From a virus, in IMG/VR virus record IMGVR_UViG_3300042922_001437, positions 1 to 39,487 of that record: DNA of 39,487 nucleotides, one strand, 5' to 3'. Position 1 is the first letter of the stretch. Each line of letters starts with the position of its first letter. The notes under the pieces are model-generated. The model did not search any database. It worked only from the letters and a program-made list of their open reading frames with translations, and had not been told where the DNA came from. Of the stretch, positions 23,346 to 30,072 are shown piece after piece. The position numbers and the translations under genes were made by a program.

Positions 23346-23902
23346 TATGGTGCCGGAACTGGAAGTTCACTATCGTAACGGTAGAAAGGAGATGCCCCAT
23401 ACCATCCAAATGTAACCTTAATACCCTTTTCTCCAGTTGGACCAGTACCAAAGTTCATGTCGATATTTTCGACATCGACCATGATATCCTCATTACCTGC
23501 CTGCCAAAATCCGGGACCACCTTCAGCACCTTTAAATAGCAAAATACCAGTTTGATTTTTAACGATTTTAACGGTACCAACATTATGAGCCCCGATAAAT
23601 GGAATAAAGGCTTCAATAGTGCCTTTGGAAATTTTGGATTTCTTTTCACCCTCCAATGTTGAATTCGCTCCCGACTTTTCATAAAGCAAAGTCATTTCAA
23701 TTGGAGCTTTACCAGCTTTCAGAACGTGTGGATCAGAAATAGTGACCAAAGAAGCTGCAGTTGTTCCACCAGCTGCAGGTGCCGCAATAGACGCGAAATA
23801 GTTTTCGGGAATCCAATAAATTTTACGAGATATACCGGCAGGATTCTCACATCCATCGGCATAGGCCAATTTCATATCTGTAATAGTTTCGAAACAAGAC
23901 AT
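23345..23902 (-). CDS. Candidate major tail tube protein
   Basis: 185 aa, beta-rich, with an N-terminal CENPAGISRKIYWIPENYFA (about 18-37) and Gly/Ala-rich loops (APAAGGTTAAS). The C-terminal half (VENIDMNFGTGPTGEKGIKV, then FGWYG) has the look of tail-tube or decoration proteins of Bacteroidota siphophages. It is two genes after the major capsid gene, where a decoration protein would also be expected. Both are possible; tube is favoured because no other tube candidate is near the tape measure gene. No membrane segment or enzymatic motif. Confidence 0.5.
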   Translation of the reverse strand: MSCFETITDMKLAYADGCENPAGISRKIYWIPENYFASIAAPAAGGTTAASLVTISDPHVLKAGKAPIEMTLLYEKSGANSTLEGEKKSKISKGTIEAFIPFIGAHNVGTVKIVKNQTGILLFKGAEGGPGFWQAGNEDIMVDVENIDMNFGTGPTGEKGIKVTFGWYGASPFYRYDSELPVPAP

Positions 23903-23920
23903 AATTCAATAATTTAAAAT

Positions 23921-24244
23921 TTAACCTTCTAACATAGTCAAAGCACCTGACCCAGCTTTTACTAGTTTTGATAGTAAAGTTGAATCATCAGCTACTTGTT
24001 CTTTTGTTTTTCCATCAACTCCGAAGTTAACGCGATATGTATTTTTACCGACTTTGGCTGTAATATCGATCACACCACTTTTGCTATTAAACTTCTTTAT
24101 AGCATCCTCTGCTACAGCTTTTACTTCTGCCAATTCACTAGCCTTAAGCTCTAACTGAATTTTAGTTTCGGATTTATATTTAGAAAAATCACTTTCCAAA
24201 TTATCATAAGCCTTTTGTGCGGCTTCTAAAGTTTCAAATTTCAT
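23921..24244 (-). CDS. Hypothetical 107-aa protein after the capsid gene
   Basis: The N-terminal half is a charged coiled-coil-like helix (EAAQKAYDNLESDFSKYKSE, then ELKASELAEVKAVAEDA). The C-terminal half is beta-like (VIDITAKVGKNTYRVNFGV), ending GALTMLEG. It lies between the major capsid and tail-tube candidate genes, so a head-completion or decoration role is possible. Not recognised as a family. Confidence 0.6.
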   Translation of the reverse strand: MKFETLEAAQKAYDNLESDFSKYKSETKIQLELKASELAEVKAVAEDAIKKFNSKSGVIDITAKVGKNTYRVNFGVDGKTKEQVADDSTLLSKLVKAGSGALTMLEG

Positions 24245-24297
24245 TGTAACGCTTTTTTAGATTAGAAAATAGGGACCGGATATCCGATCCCATTTAA

Positions 24298-25536
24298 TTA
24301 CATATCATTCATGGTAATCTCATCACCATCTTGGTAATTAAAACCAAGTACACCTGTGATACCCAAGTCAACCGTATACATGTTAAGGATGACACCAAGA
24401 GTAGAAAGATCTGATAACAAATCTGTACCCATCAAAAGATTTGCTTTCGTCGTACAAACTAATTTTTCAGATCCTGACATCCAATCTACAGGTTTAATGA
24501 TACAACCTTTTTGAGTTTTAGGAAGATAGAATCCAACCCCATCAGGCGACGTGAATTTGGTCACATCTTCAAAATCATCTGCAAATGCGTCCCAAGCATT
24601 TAAGGAACAATACATAAATAATTGTCTATTGGCTCTTACAACAGGATCATGTGCACGATAAACTTGCATCATTTTCTTATAGGCGTCCGTCATTACGGAT
24701 CCAGTTGATACAATTCTTTTAATATCATCTGACGCACGTCCATCATCCAATCGTGTACCAAGGCCAACAGTAATTGCCAATGCATTTGCATTTACAAACT
24801 TTTCAGGATGTGTCAAGGGTGTTTCTCCAGCATTAGTAGCGACTTTTACTTTAAAATAAAAAGTCTTTTTAATGACCTGAAAAGAAACAAGCGCCCCAAC
24901 TGCATAGGTATTGGCATTATTGAACGGTAAAAACTTATCTTTACCCACACCAGCCCATCCAGTCTGATTACTTAGAATTGAAGCGTTTTCATCAATGATA
25001 GCTTCATTAGTGAACTGAGCAAAAGGAATTCTTTTATTGTTTACATTTTCACCTGAACCACGTTCTTCACCTAAATAGCTAGTACGGTATTTTGCTGGTA
25101 AAATTGATAAGTCACGCTGAAATGCATCGACGCTTAAAACACGACCACTATATTCAAGATCGTTACCAGCACTTTGAAATTCACCGGAAAATGGTTCAGG
25201 ACCATTATTTATTGTAAGCTTAGTAAGATTTAATGCGTGTTTTACATTTGACACTAAAGTAATATCCTTAGCTATTGACATTCCAGTAACCAACCTCCGG
25301 CTCAATTCCTTTTTATACTTACCAGCATAAGCCGCTATTTTTGTCAAATCAGGACTGATTGTATCAAACAACACTCCTTTTTCTCCAGTTCTAGGGATAA
25401 GACCCAAAACAAACATAATCCCACCAACTAACAATCCTACAGATTGATTAAAAGCATTCGCCGCAAACATTGCCACAAACATGATCACAAGCAGCCCTGC
25501 AGCAATTGTGAACAAATCTTTAAAACGATTTCCCAT
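24298..25536 (-). CDS. Putative major capsid protein with a hydrophobic N-terminus
   Basis: 412 aa, directly downstream of the protease-scaffold gene, which is the place of the HK97-fold major capsid gene. The body (about 60-412) is alpha/beta with capsid-like features (DPVVRANRQLFMYCSLNAWDA, KTQKGCIIKPVDWMSGSEKL, LGFNYQDGDEITMND). Unusually, residues 8-47 form two membrane-like helices (LFTIAAGLLVIMFVAMFAAN and VGLLVGGIMFVLGLI), followed by PRTGEKG. Major capsid proteins normally lack these. They could be a delta-like domain removed by the protease, a membrane tether for assembly, or a fused small membrane protein. The capsid call rests mainly on gene order and size. Confidence 0.65.
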   Translation of the reverse strand: MGNRFKDLFTIAAGLLVIMFVAMFAANAFNQSVGLLVGGIMFVLGLIPRTGEKGVLFDTISPDLTKIAAYAGKYKKELSRRLVTGMSIAKDITLVSNVKHALNLTKLTINNGPEPFSGEFQSAGNDLEYSGRVLSVDAFQRDLSILPAKYRTSYLGEERGSGENVNNKRIPFAQFTNEAIIDENASILSNQTGWAGVGKDKFLPFNNANTYAVGALVSFQVIKKTFYFKVKVATNAGETPLTHPEKFVNANALAITVGLGTRLDDGRASDDIKRIVSTGSVMTDAYKKMMQVYRAHDPVVRANRQLFMYCSLNAWDAFADDFEDVTKFTSPDGVGFYLPKTQKGCIIKPVDWMSGSEKLVCTTKANLLMGTDLLSDLSTLGVILNMYTVDLGITGVLGFNYQDGDEITMNDM

Positions 25537-25563
25537 TTTATATAAATTAATAATATTTACAAA

Positions 25564-26640
25564 TTAGACTTTACCATAAATGGCTTCATACTCAGCATCC
25601 ACTGAGGTACTAAAATCATCTACCTCTTGTTGTGTGCCTGTTCCAGGGGTATCATTCTTATCCGTCACCGGAACAACTGGCTGCTCAGCAGGTTTAGACC
25701 CCAGATCTTTCACTTGCTTTTCAAGTTCAGAAATACGGGCATCTTTTTGAGTGACCGAATTTTCAAGGTCGGTAACCTTTGTTTTCAAACCAGTGTTTTC
25801 AGTGGATGCATTTTCCAACCCTTCCAAATAGGAATCCGACACAACCGTTACACCTTCAACACCTGCTTTTTGAATTTGCTCATTAACAGCCTCGAACAAT
25901 TCATTCGTTCTATCATTCACAGCCACTTTGGCCAATTCCGATAATTTTGAGTACTTATTAAACATATTATTTTGATTTTCTGAATTATTAGTTTCGATCT
26001 TGTTTATCTTACCTTGGAACCAAGCGGCAACCTGACCGTAAGACATATTTTTAACATTTTCTGGAGTTTCTTCCGCTTCGTAATCTTCAATAACATCAAT
26101 CAGTCCCTCCGCCAAAGCTTCTGCTGGAGTGTAATAATGATCTTCTCCATCAAAGTACTTAGCTTTAACCTGTTCCAATGACAACCCTAAACGATCAACT
26201 AAGAAACTGGCTAAGATATCATCGTATTTTTCGAGATCTTCTGCTGTTTTCTTCAAGGATTTTGAGTTACCGTAACCGTAGACAGATGCACTGTGAAACA
26301 TCAATAAGGAACCTTTTGCAACGTGTGCATTGCCTTTTTTAGCTGCTGCCATTAGTATTGCCGCCATAGAAAACTCAATACCATCACCGTAAAGATGAAT
26401 ATGATCGTAAAGAGGTGATGATTTAATCGCATTCGCAATAGGCAATCCTTCCCAAACTGAACCACCAGGGCTGTTCACATGTATATCGATCCGCGAACAC
26501 GTGCTTTCCAACGCATTAAATACGGCTAAAAAATCAGCTGCATTAACGTCACCCCAATAAGGACCAATGTCACCGTAAATTTTAAGCTTTCCTACTCCAG
26601 TTGTACCGGAAGCTAATACCTGGAAATATCTTTGTTTCAT
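25564..26640 (-). CDS. Prohead protease (ClpP/S14-like) fused to a scaffold-like domain
   Basis: 358 aa. Residues about 15-190 are a ClpP-type serine protease: the oxyanion/substrate strand has HVNSPGGSVWEG (54-65), the nucleophile is Ser91 in GIEFSMAAILMAAA, the base is His116 in SLLMFHSAS, and the acid is probably Asp167 before TPAEALAEGLID. Residues about 225-315 are a coiled-coil scaffold (KVTDLENSVTQKDARISELEK), then a Pro/Thr-rich linker and an acidic C-terminus. The protease would cut scaffold and capsid N-termini during maturation. Met226 begins a possible separate scaffold product. It precedes the major capsid gene, as usual. Confidence 0.88.
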   Translation of the reverse strand: MKQRYFQVLASGTTGVGKLKIYGDIGPYWGDVNAADFLAVFNALESTCSRIDIHVNSPGGSVWEGLPIANAIKSSPLYDHIHLYGDGIEFSMAAILMAAAKKGNAHVAKGSLLMFHSASVYGYGNSKSLKKTAEDLEKYDDILASFLVDRLGLSLEQVKAKYFDGEDHYYTPAEALAEGLIDVIEDYEAEETPENVKNMSYGQVAAWFQGKINKIETNNSENQNNMFNKYSKLSELAKVAVNDRTNELFEAVNEQIQKAGVEGVTVVSDSYLEGLENASTENTGLKTKVTDLENSVTQKDARISELEKQVKDLGSKPAEQPVVPVTDKNDTPGTGTQQEVDDFSTSVDAEYEAIYGKV

Positions 26641-26671
26641 ATTCTATTTGCTAAAACCAAACTTTAGTACC

Positions 26672-26708
26672 CAAATATCCATTTAGAAAAAAGCCTTTGA
26701 AAGGACAC
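26672..26708 (-). promoter_or_regulatory. Shared-type phage promoter P7 (protease-capsid operon)
   Basis: GTGTCCTTT (26708-26700), 24 nt, TTTG (26675-26672, in ATATTTG). Unlike the other six, the start codon is 31 nt downstream, giving a normal leader. The upstream box touches the stop codon of the previous gene, so this promoter lies within the head region. Confidence 0.6.
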
Positions 26709-27133
26709 TAAAGCGCCCTATCAATTTGCGTGACTGAATATTTAAACTCATTCCCTGCCATATCCGAAGGTTTTGCACCGCGCTCCCCTGACCGTGACAC
26801 CAATACCGGAGTATCGAGGGTACCAATGATTGTTTTGATACCATTCAAATCAGTGACCCGAATAATGGAGCACTGGCCGATGTAGCGAGCAAATGAAATT
26901 TCGTCTTTTTTTGATGGGAAATGCCGTTTGAAAGTTCCGGCATAAGTGTAGGTAATACCCTGGTCGGTTTCATTTTCATCATCTCTGAATTGACCAGATT
27001 GCGGAAGATGGGCAATAACTTCCCAATGCTTTCCATTTTTTAACCGTAAAGGATTGACCGATATCAGGTCATCAATATGGCAAAACTCAAAACGAGCTAC
27101 GCCACCAATATTTTCACCGCTATGCAATTTCAT
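26708..27133 (-). CDS. Hypothetical 141-aa protein, first gene of the leftward structural region
   Basis: 141 aa, beta-rich, with conserved-looking IGGVARFEFCHIDDLISV (9-26) and TYTYAGTFKRHFPSKKDE; no signal peptide or membrane segment. Not recognised. It is the first structural-region gene and carries its own shared-type promoter (P6) ending 4 nt before the ATG, with hexamer array B further upstream. It may be a head protein; the family is unknown to me. Confidence 0.6.
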   Translation of the reverse strand: MKLHSGENIGGVARFEFCHIDDLISVNPLRLKNGKHWEVIAHLPQSGQFRDDENETDQGITYTYAGTFKRHFPSKKDEISFARYIGQCSIIRVTDLNGIKTIIGTLDTPVLVSRSGERGAKPSDMAGNEFKYSVTQIDRAL

Positions 27134-27137
27134 ATTG

Positions 27138-27174
27138 CAAAGGGATGCATGTCTAGGATTTTAGGAAAGGACTA
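27138..27174 (-). promoter_or_regulatory. Shared-type phage promoter P6 (start of the head region)
   Basis: TAGTCCTTT (27174-27166; the first bases differ from GTGTCCTTT), 24 nt, TTTG (27141-27138), then 4 nt to the ATG at 27133. It is followed upstream by hexamer array B (27222-27338). Confidence 0.6.
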
Positions 27175-27221
27175 TGATTTAATGTTTTTTTCAAGTGACA
27201 CCAATTAGTGTCCTTTTGCGT

Positions 27222-27338
27222 TGGACATGCTGGACATTTGGACATGAAAAATAAAAAGTGTATTTAATCAAGTTTAAAGGCATTTATTTTTTTATAAATT
27301 GTGTCCAACGGGGTGAAAATCGTGTCCAAGTGTGTCCA
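27222..27338. repeat. Hexamer array B: 3 x TGGACA facing 3 x TGTCCA
   Basis: TGGACA at 27222, 27231 and 27239 (steps 9 and 8, the same as array A). TGTCCA at 27302, 27323 and 27333 (steps 21 and 10; array A has 20 and 10). The spacer is very AT-rich. It lies between promoter P6 and the plus-strand 60-aa ORF. The layout is like an operator or an iteron-type origin. Confidence 0.75.
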
Positions 27339-27415
27339 ATTTTTTTTTCACTATTTACAAATAAACATTTATAGTATATATTAAAAGAGTGCCGATATTA
27401 AACGGCTATAAATAA

Positions 27416-27598
27416 ATGAAAATATATGACTATTTAGTATTTAATGGAATCATCCAAGGGATGTTTATTATGGCAAATGGAAATATAGTAACTCTTAGGA
27501 TTACTATAGAAAATGGGAATTTTAAAACAAACTACGTTTTAAATTCAGAAGAACGTGAATTTATTTCTAAATTTTTAGAATCAATAAATTTACTGTAA
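27416..27598 (+). CDS. Small plus-strand ORF, 60 aa (or about 42 aa from an internal ATG)
   Basis: A short AT-rich gene in the control region, reading against the structural genes. From ATG 27416 it encodes 60 aa; an internal start at 27470 gives MANGNIVTLRITIENGNFK and a compact 42-aa protein. It ends 3 bp before a bidirectional terminator that it shares with the opposing 180-aa gene. It could be a small regulator or host-takeover protein. The AT-rich context makes chance possible. Confidence 0.45.
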   Translation: MKIYDYLVFNGIIQGMFIMANGNIVTLRITIENGNFKTNYVLNSEEREFISKFLESINLL

Positions 27599-27601
27599 TG
27601 A

Positions 27602-27627
27602 AAAAGCCTAGAATTTTCTAGGCTTTT
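27602..27627. terminator. Bidirectional terminator between convergent genes
   Basis: AAAAGCCTAGAA (27602-27613) and TTCTAGGCTTTT (27616-27627) form a perfect 12-bp stem with T-runs on both strands, between the 60-aa ORF stop and the 180-aa gene stop. Confidence 0.85.
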
Positions 27628-27632
27628 AATAT

Positions 27633-28175
27633 TTAAAACATAACCATCTGCATTTCCTGCTTCACCTCCAGTACCGACAGTTGTAATGGTATAGTCAATA
27701 GCCCCTGCTTTACCTCACCTTTTCTTTTAGCCATTCTTTCACGCTCGCGATAATACCAACGCTTACAATTATCAAAGCTCAAATCGTCCTCCGAAAAACC
27801 ATAAAAATCAAGAAAGCGTTTGATGTTATAATCAACGTATTCATCCGGTTTATTATGCGCGTGGCACCAACTGTACATATTTTGTTTGATGATCAGATCA
27901 ACAGACTTCGAAAATGTCTTGATATTTTCATCAGAGATATAACCACCATGTTTTTTGAGCAAGTAATCAGAAACGAAAATTTCAATAGATCCGCCCAAAC
28001 TATATTTCTTTGATGGACGAATCTTTCCTGGATCAACCTTACTAAATGGTTCCATCAGATTTTTGAGCAATACTGTAATCTGATTGTTATCGGAAAGCTC
28101 CAGCTGCTTTCCAAACGCTGTAGTAATATAAGTTTCCACATGCGGCTCTACTGTAAGTTGGATAATATTCGACAT
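27633..28175 (-). CDS. 180-aa phage protein; candidate late-gene regulator
   Basis: A soluble 180-aa protein that I do not recognise. The C-terminal part contains IKRFLDFYGFSEDDLSFDNC followed by KRWYYRERERMAKRK, a helix pair plus basic patch that could bind DNA. It is monocistronic, with its own terminator and a TATATTTG -7 box, and lies exactly between the early operon and the first structural promoter, flanked by hexamer arrays B and C. In many phages that is the place of the late activator. A regulator of the TGTCC elements is an attractive inference, not a demonstrated role. Confidence 0.6.
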   Translation of the reverse strand: MSNIIQLTVEPHVETYITTAFGKQLELSDNNQITVLLKNLMEPFSKVDPGKIRPSKKYSLGGSIEIFVSDYLLKKHGGYISDENIKTFSKSVDLIIKQNMYSWCHAHNKPDEYVDYNIKRFLDFYGFSEDDLSFDNCKRWYYRERERMAKRKGEVKQGLLTIPLQLSVLEVKQEMQMVMF

Positions 28176-28200
28176 GGCTTTCCTTTTGGCTTTAACTACC

Positions 28201-28208
28201 TCAAATAT
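28201..28208 (-). promoter_or_regulatory. -7 box of the 180-aa gene
   Basis: TATATTTG on the minus strand matches TAnnTTTG. The predicted start is near 28196, giving a leader of about 20 nt. T-rich sequence with TTTGTTG lies upstream as a weak -33. This gene lacks the GTCCTTT element, so it is not controlled like the structural operons. Confidence 0.55.
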
Positions 28209-28277
28209 AATAAATTAAAACAACAAACTAAAAAATACAGTATTTTACTAATTTATTTAGTTTTTAATATTTACCTT

Positions 28278-28431
28278 TGGACATGGTTGGACATAGATGG
28301 ACACGTTTAATATAGTATTATATGAGATTTATTAGTATATATATAATAAGATAAGTTAATAATTATCAATACTATATAAAGAATGGTAGTTGCTCATTAT
28401 TCTTGCGTGTCCAACATGTCCATTGTGTCCA
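28278..28431. repeat. Hexamer array C: 3 x TGGACA facing 3 x TGTCCA
   Basis: TGGACA at 28278, 28288 and 28298 (steps of 10). TGTCCA at 28408, 28417 and 28426 (steps of 9). The intervening 100 bp is very AT-rich. The array lies between the divergent 180-aa gene (-) and the two-gene plus-strand cassette, and its right half surrounds the predicted start of the cassette transcript (TATTCTTG at 28398-28405). Confidence 0.75.
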
Positions 28432-28439
28432 CTGCAAAA

Positions 28440-28655
28440 ATGGGTTTTATGAAGCTTAGTAAAATTCCTCCTATTGGTTATGTAGATCATCTAAAAGAAT
28501 CGGCCTTGTTAGCATCTGAAGGAGTTGGTATTGAATCTGGAATGCGTATACTTGAAGAAGGTTTAAAAGAATGGCCGGAAGAATTGGAACAATCAATAAG
28601 ATGGGTTGTTAAAGAGAGAAAATTAAGAAATGAAATTCGAAAAAGTAACACATAG
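28440..28655 (+). CDS. First gene of the plus-strand accessory cassette, about 71 aa
   Basis: From the ATG at 28440 (28449 is also possible) it encodes a 71-aa helical protein (KIPPIGYVDHLKESALLASE...WPEELEQSIRWVVKERKLRN). The frame is open back to 28383, but that would place hexamer array C in coding DNA. It overlaps the next gene by 26 nt, so the two are coupled. Not recognised; the size and coupling could fit an antitoxin-like or accessory partner. Confidence 0.55.
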   Translation: MGFMKLSKIPPIGYVDHLKESALLASEGVGIESGMRILEEGLKEWPEELEQSIRWVVKERKLRNEIRKSNT

Positions 28656-29322
28656 TGTATTAAGGAGATTGCAGGCACAAGGCTACAATGTTCTTATTGC
28701 TCCATCTGATAGTGAAGATGATGAAAATGTAACATGGAAGGCGATAGCTGTTCCAAATGTTATGGACTGGCTTGTTGCATTGGATTGTGAAGGGTGGACG
28801 AATATTCCGTTTCAAGAGCCACACATCTTACTAATAGAAGAAGCTCTACAGAATATTGAAAACGAAGAACTATTTGGAAGCGTTTTTATTGAAAACAATA
28901 TGAAGACATTGCAAGATTATAGAAATGAAGTCGGTGATTACGGTGAAAAGCTATATCTGAGAAATGCAGCTATTCGCACAGGCGATGTTTCAAAGTATGA
29001 GACATTTCTTAGAATTGCGTTTCCTGATAGGATTTCGGAAGAACTTGAGGAAGTGCGATTGACCACCGATCGGGTCAAAAAGATGACAAAAGATGAGCTT
29101 AAAATTTGGATATCTAAGAATAAAATAAATTTAATTACCACTGACCTATATTTCCTTGATGAAGGTAGCATTATAACTGGAGAAAAAGCTATTAACGAAA
29201 ATCTACAATTCATCATCGGAGATGGGATAGAAGATATCATTGACTGTCCTGTTTCTCCAAATGATATTTTAAAGCTTACAGATCATCAGTTTTATTTTGT
29301 CGATTCATTAATTAAAATGTAA
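28630..29322 (+). CDS. Second gene of the plus-strand accessory cassette, 230 aa
   Basis: 230 aa, soluble and acidic, with no signal peptide, membrane helix or motif I can name. The N-terminal region (VLRRLQAQGYNVLIAPSDSE) and a middle part rich in LYLRNAAIRTGDVSKYETFL are well-formed sequence, so it is probably real. It overlaps the preceding gene, ends at a bidirectional terminator and lies against the early and structural genes. This arrangement, AT-richness and separate control suggest a moron expressed in the lysogen, such as a defence or conversion gene. The function is unknown. Confidence 0.65.
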   Translation: MKFEKVTHSVLRRLQAQGYNVLIAPSDSEDDENVTWKAIAVPNVMDWLVALDCEGWTNIPFQEPHILLIEEALQNIENEELFGSVFIENNMKTLQDYRNEVGDYGEKLYLRNAAIRTGDVSKYETFLRIAFPDRISEELEEVRLTTDRVKKMTKDELKIWISKNKINLITTDLYFLDEGSIITGEKAINENLQFIIGDGIEDIIDCPVSPNDILKLTDHQFYFVDSLIKM

Positions 29323-29346
29323 AAGCCAACTTTGAAGTTGGCTTTT
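29321..29346. terminator. Bidirectional terminator between the accessory cassette and the early operon
   Basis: AAAAGCCAACTT (29321-29332) and AAGTTGGCTTTT (29335-29346) form a perfect 12-bp stem with a TG loop. It overlaps the stop codon of the 230-aa gene and adjoins that of the methyltransferase half-gene. Confidence 0.88.
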
Positions 29347-29743
29347 AAACAGTAAATAATTGTTGATTATTCGAAAAATGTAATTTAAATCTCCGTATTG
29401 CATCTATATAATAATTCTTATTAAGTTCACAAGCAGTAAGGTCATATCCATAATCAAAACAAGCAATAGCACTACTCCCACTTCCTAAATGCGTATCTAA
29501 TATTTTGTTTCCCTTTTTTGCATATTTACTTAATAGCCACTTGTATAATTCAACAGGTTTTTGAGTTGGATGTATTTTCTTCTCATGGTTTTTACCTCCT
29601 GTATTAGACATTGAAAATAATTTAGCTGGCACATCGAACGAGGTCCAAGCTAATTCAACTTGAGAAAAATTGTCCCAAGGTTGACGCTTATCCCAAATCG
29701 CTATACCTCTTGTTGGCGGTAAGTTAAAATAATTCCCCCCCAT
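29345..29743 (-). CDS. DNA methyltransferase, C-terminal part (frameshifted)
   Basis: 132 aa that continue the upstream methyltransferase in another frame. It contains GGNYFNLPPTRGIAIWDKRQ at the start, the conserved HPTQKPVELYKWLL (58-71) and the AdoMet-binding motif I ILDTHLGSGSSAIAC (81-95). Together with the DPPY part this is the beta-class order (DPPY before FxGxG-like motif). A frameshift in the G7 run at 29735-29741 separates the two parts. It could be translated from its own ATG in the run, but half an enzyme would lack the catalytic motif. Confidence 0.8.
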   Translation of the reverse strand: MGGNYFNLPPTRGIAIWDKRQPWDNFSQVELAWTSFDVPAKLFSMSNTGGKNHEKKIHPTQKPVELYKWLLSKYAKKGNKILDTHLGSGSSAIACFDYGYDLTACELNKNYYIDAIRRFKLHFSNNQQLFTV

Positions 29744-30072
29744 ATTATTTGGTTTTTACTTACACGAAATAATTCGTCAAAATATGATTGATCGGGAACT
29801 ATATCCCACGAAAGATCGCTGTTTACTAAGACCGAATTTTTCATATGACCTGAGCCGCTATTTAGCCTACCTTTTCTTAATCTATCTGCAGTCGATATTG
29901 CAGGATACTTAATATTATTAGTTTTATTAGGAGAACTTCCCATGGGTTGATTTGGTGCATTAATTCCATATGGTGGATCCACAATTGCCAAATCAAAATA
30001 ATTATCAGGATAACGTGCCATTAATGACATGTTATTTTCATTTGTAATGTTAATATTTTGACTTACAAACAT
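29701..30072 (-). CDS. DNA methyltransferase, N-terminal catalytic part (frameshifted)
   Basis: 123 aa with the N6-adenine/N4-cytosine methyltransferase catalytic motif DPPY (32-35, in AIVDPPYGINAP). It ends ...SKNQIIWGG and then loses the normal frame. With one more G in the G7 run, the reading continues IIWGGNYFNLPP, which is how this family normally reads. So the gene is either phase-variable, a recent pseudogene, or a sequencing indel. If restored, it would be about 240 aa and would methylate phage and host DNA, commonly to escape restriction. It shares one base with the DnaA-like gene stop. Confidence 0.82.
   Translation of the reverse strand: MFVSQNINITNENNMSLMARYPDNYFDLAIVDPPYGINAPNQPMGSSPNKTNNIKYPAISTADRLRKGRLNSGSGHMKNSVLVNSDLSWDIVPDQSYFDELFRVSKNQIIWGGIILTYRQQEV
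29735..29741 (-). repeat. G7 homopolymer at the methyltransferase frameshift
   Basis: The minus strand has a run of seven G in TGGGGGGGAATT. A change to eight restores the WGGNYF reading. Homopolymers of this type are typical slipped-strand phase-variation sites, and also typical places of assembly error. Confidence 0.75.

Noticed and set aside
27222-28431. Hexamer arrays as a CRISPR array
   Set aside because: The repeats are only 6 bp with 2-4 bp gaps and facing orientation; no 25-40 bp repeats with spacers and no cas genes.
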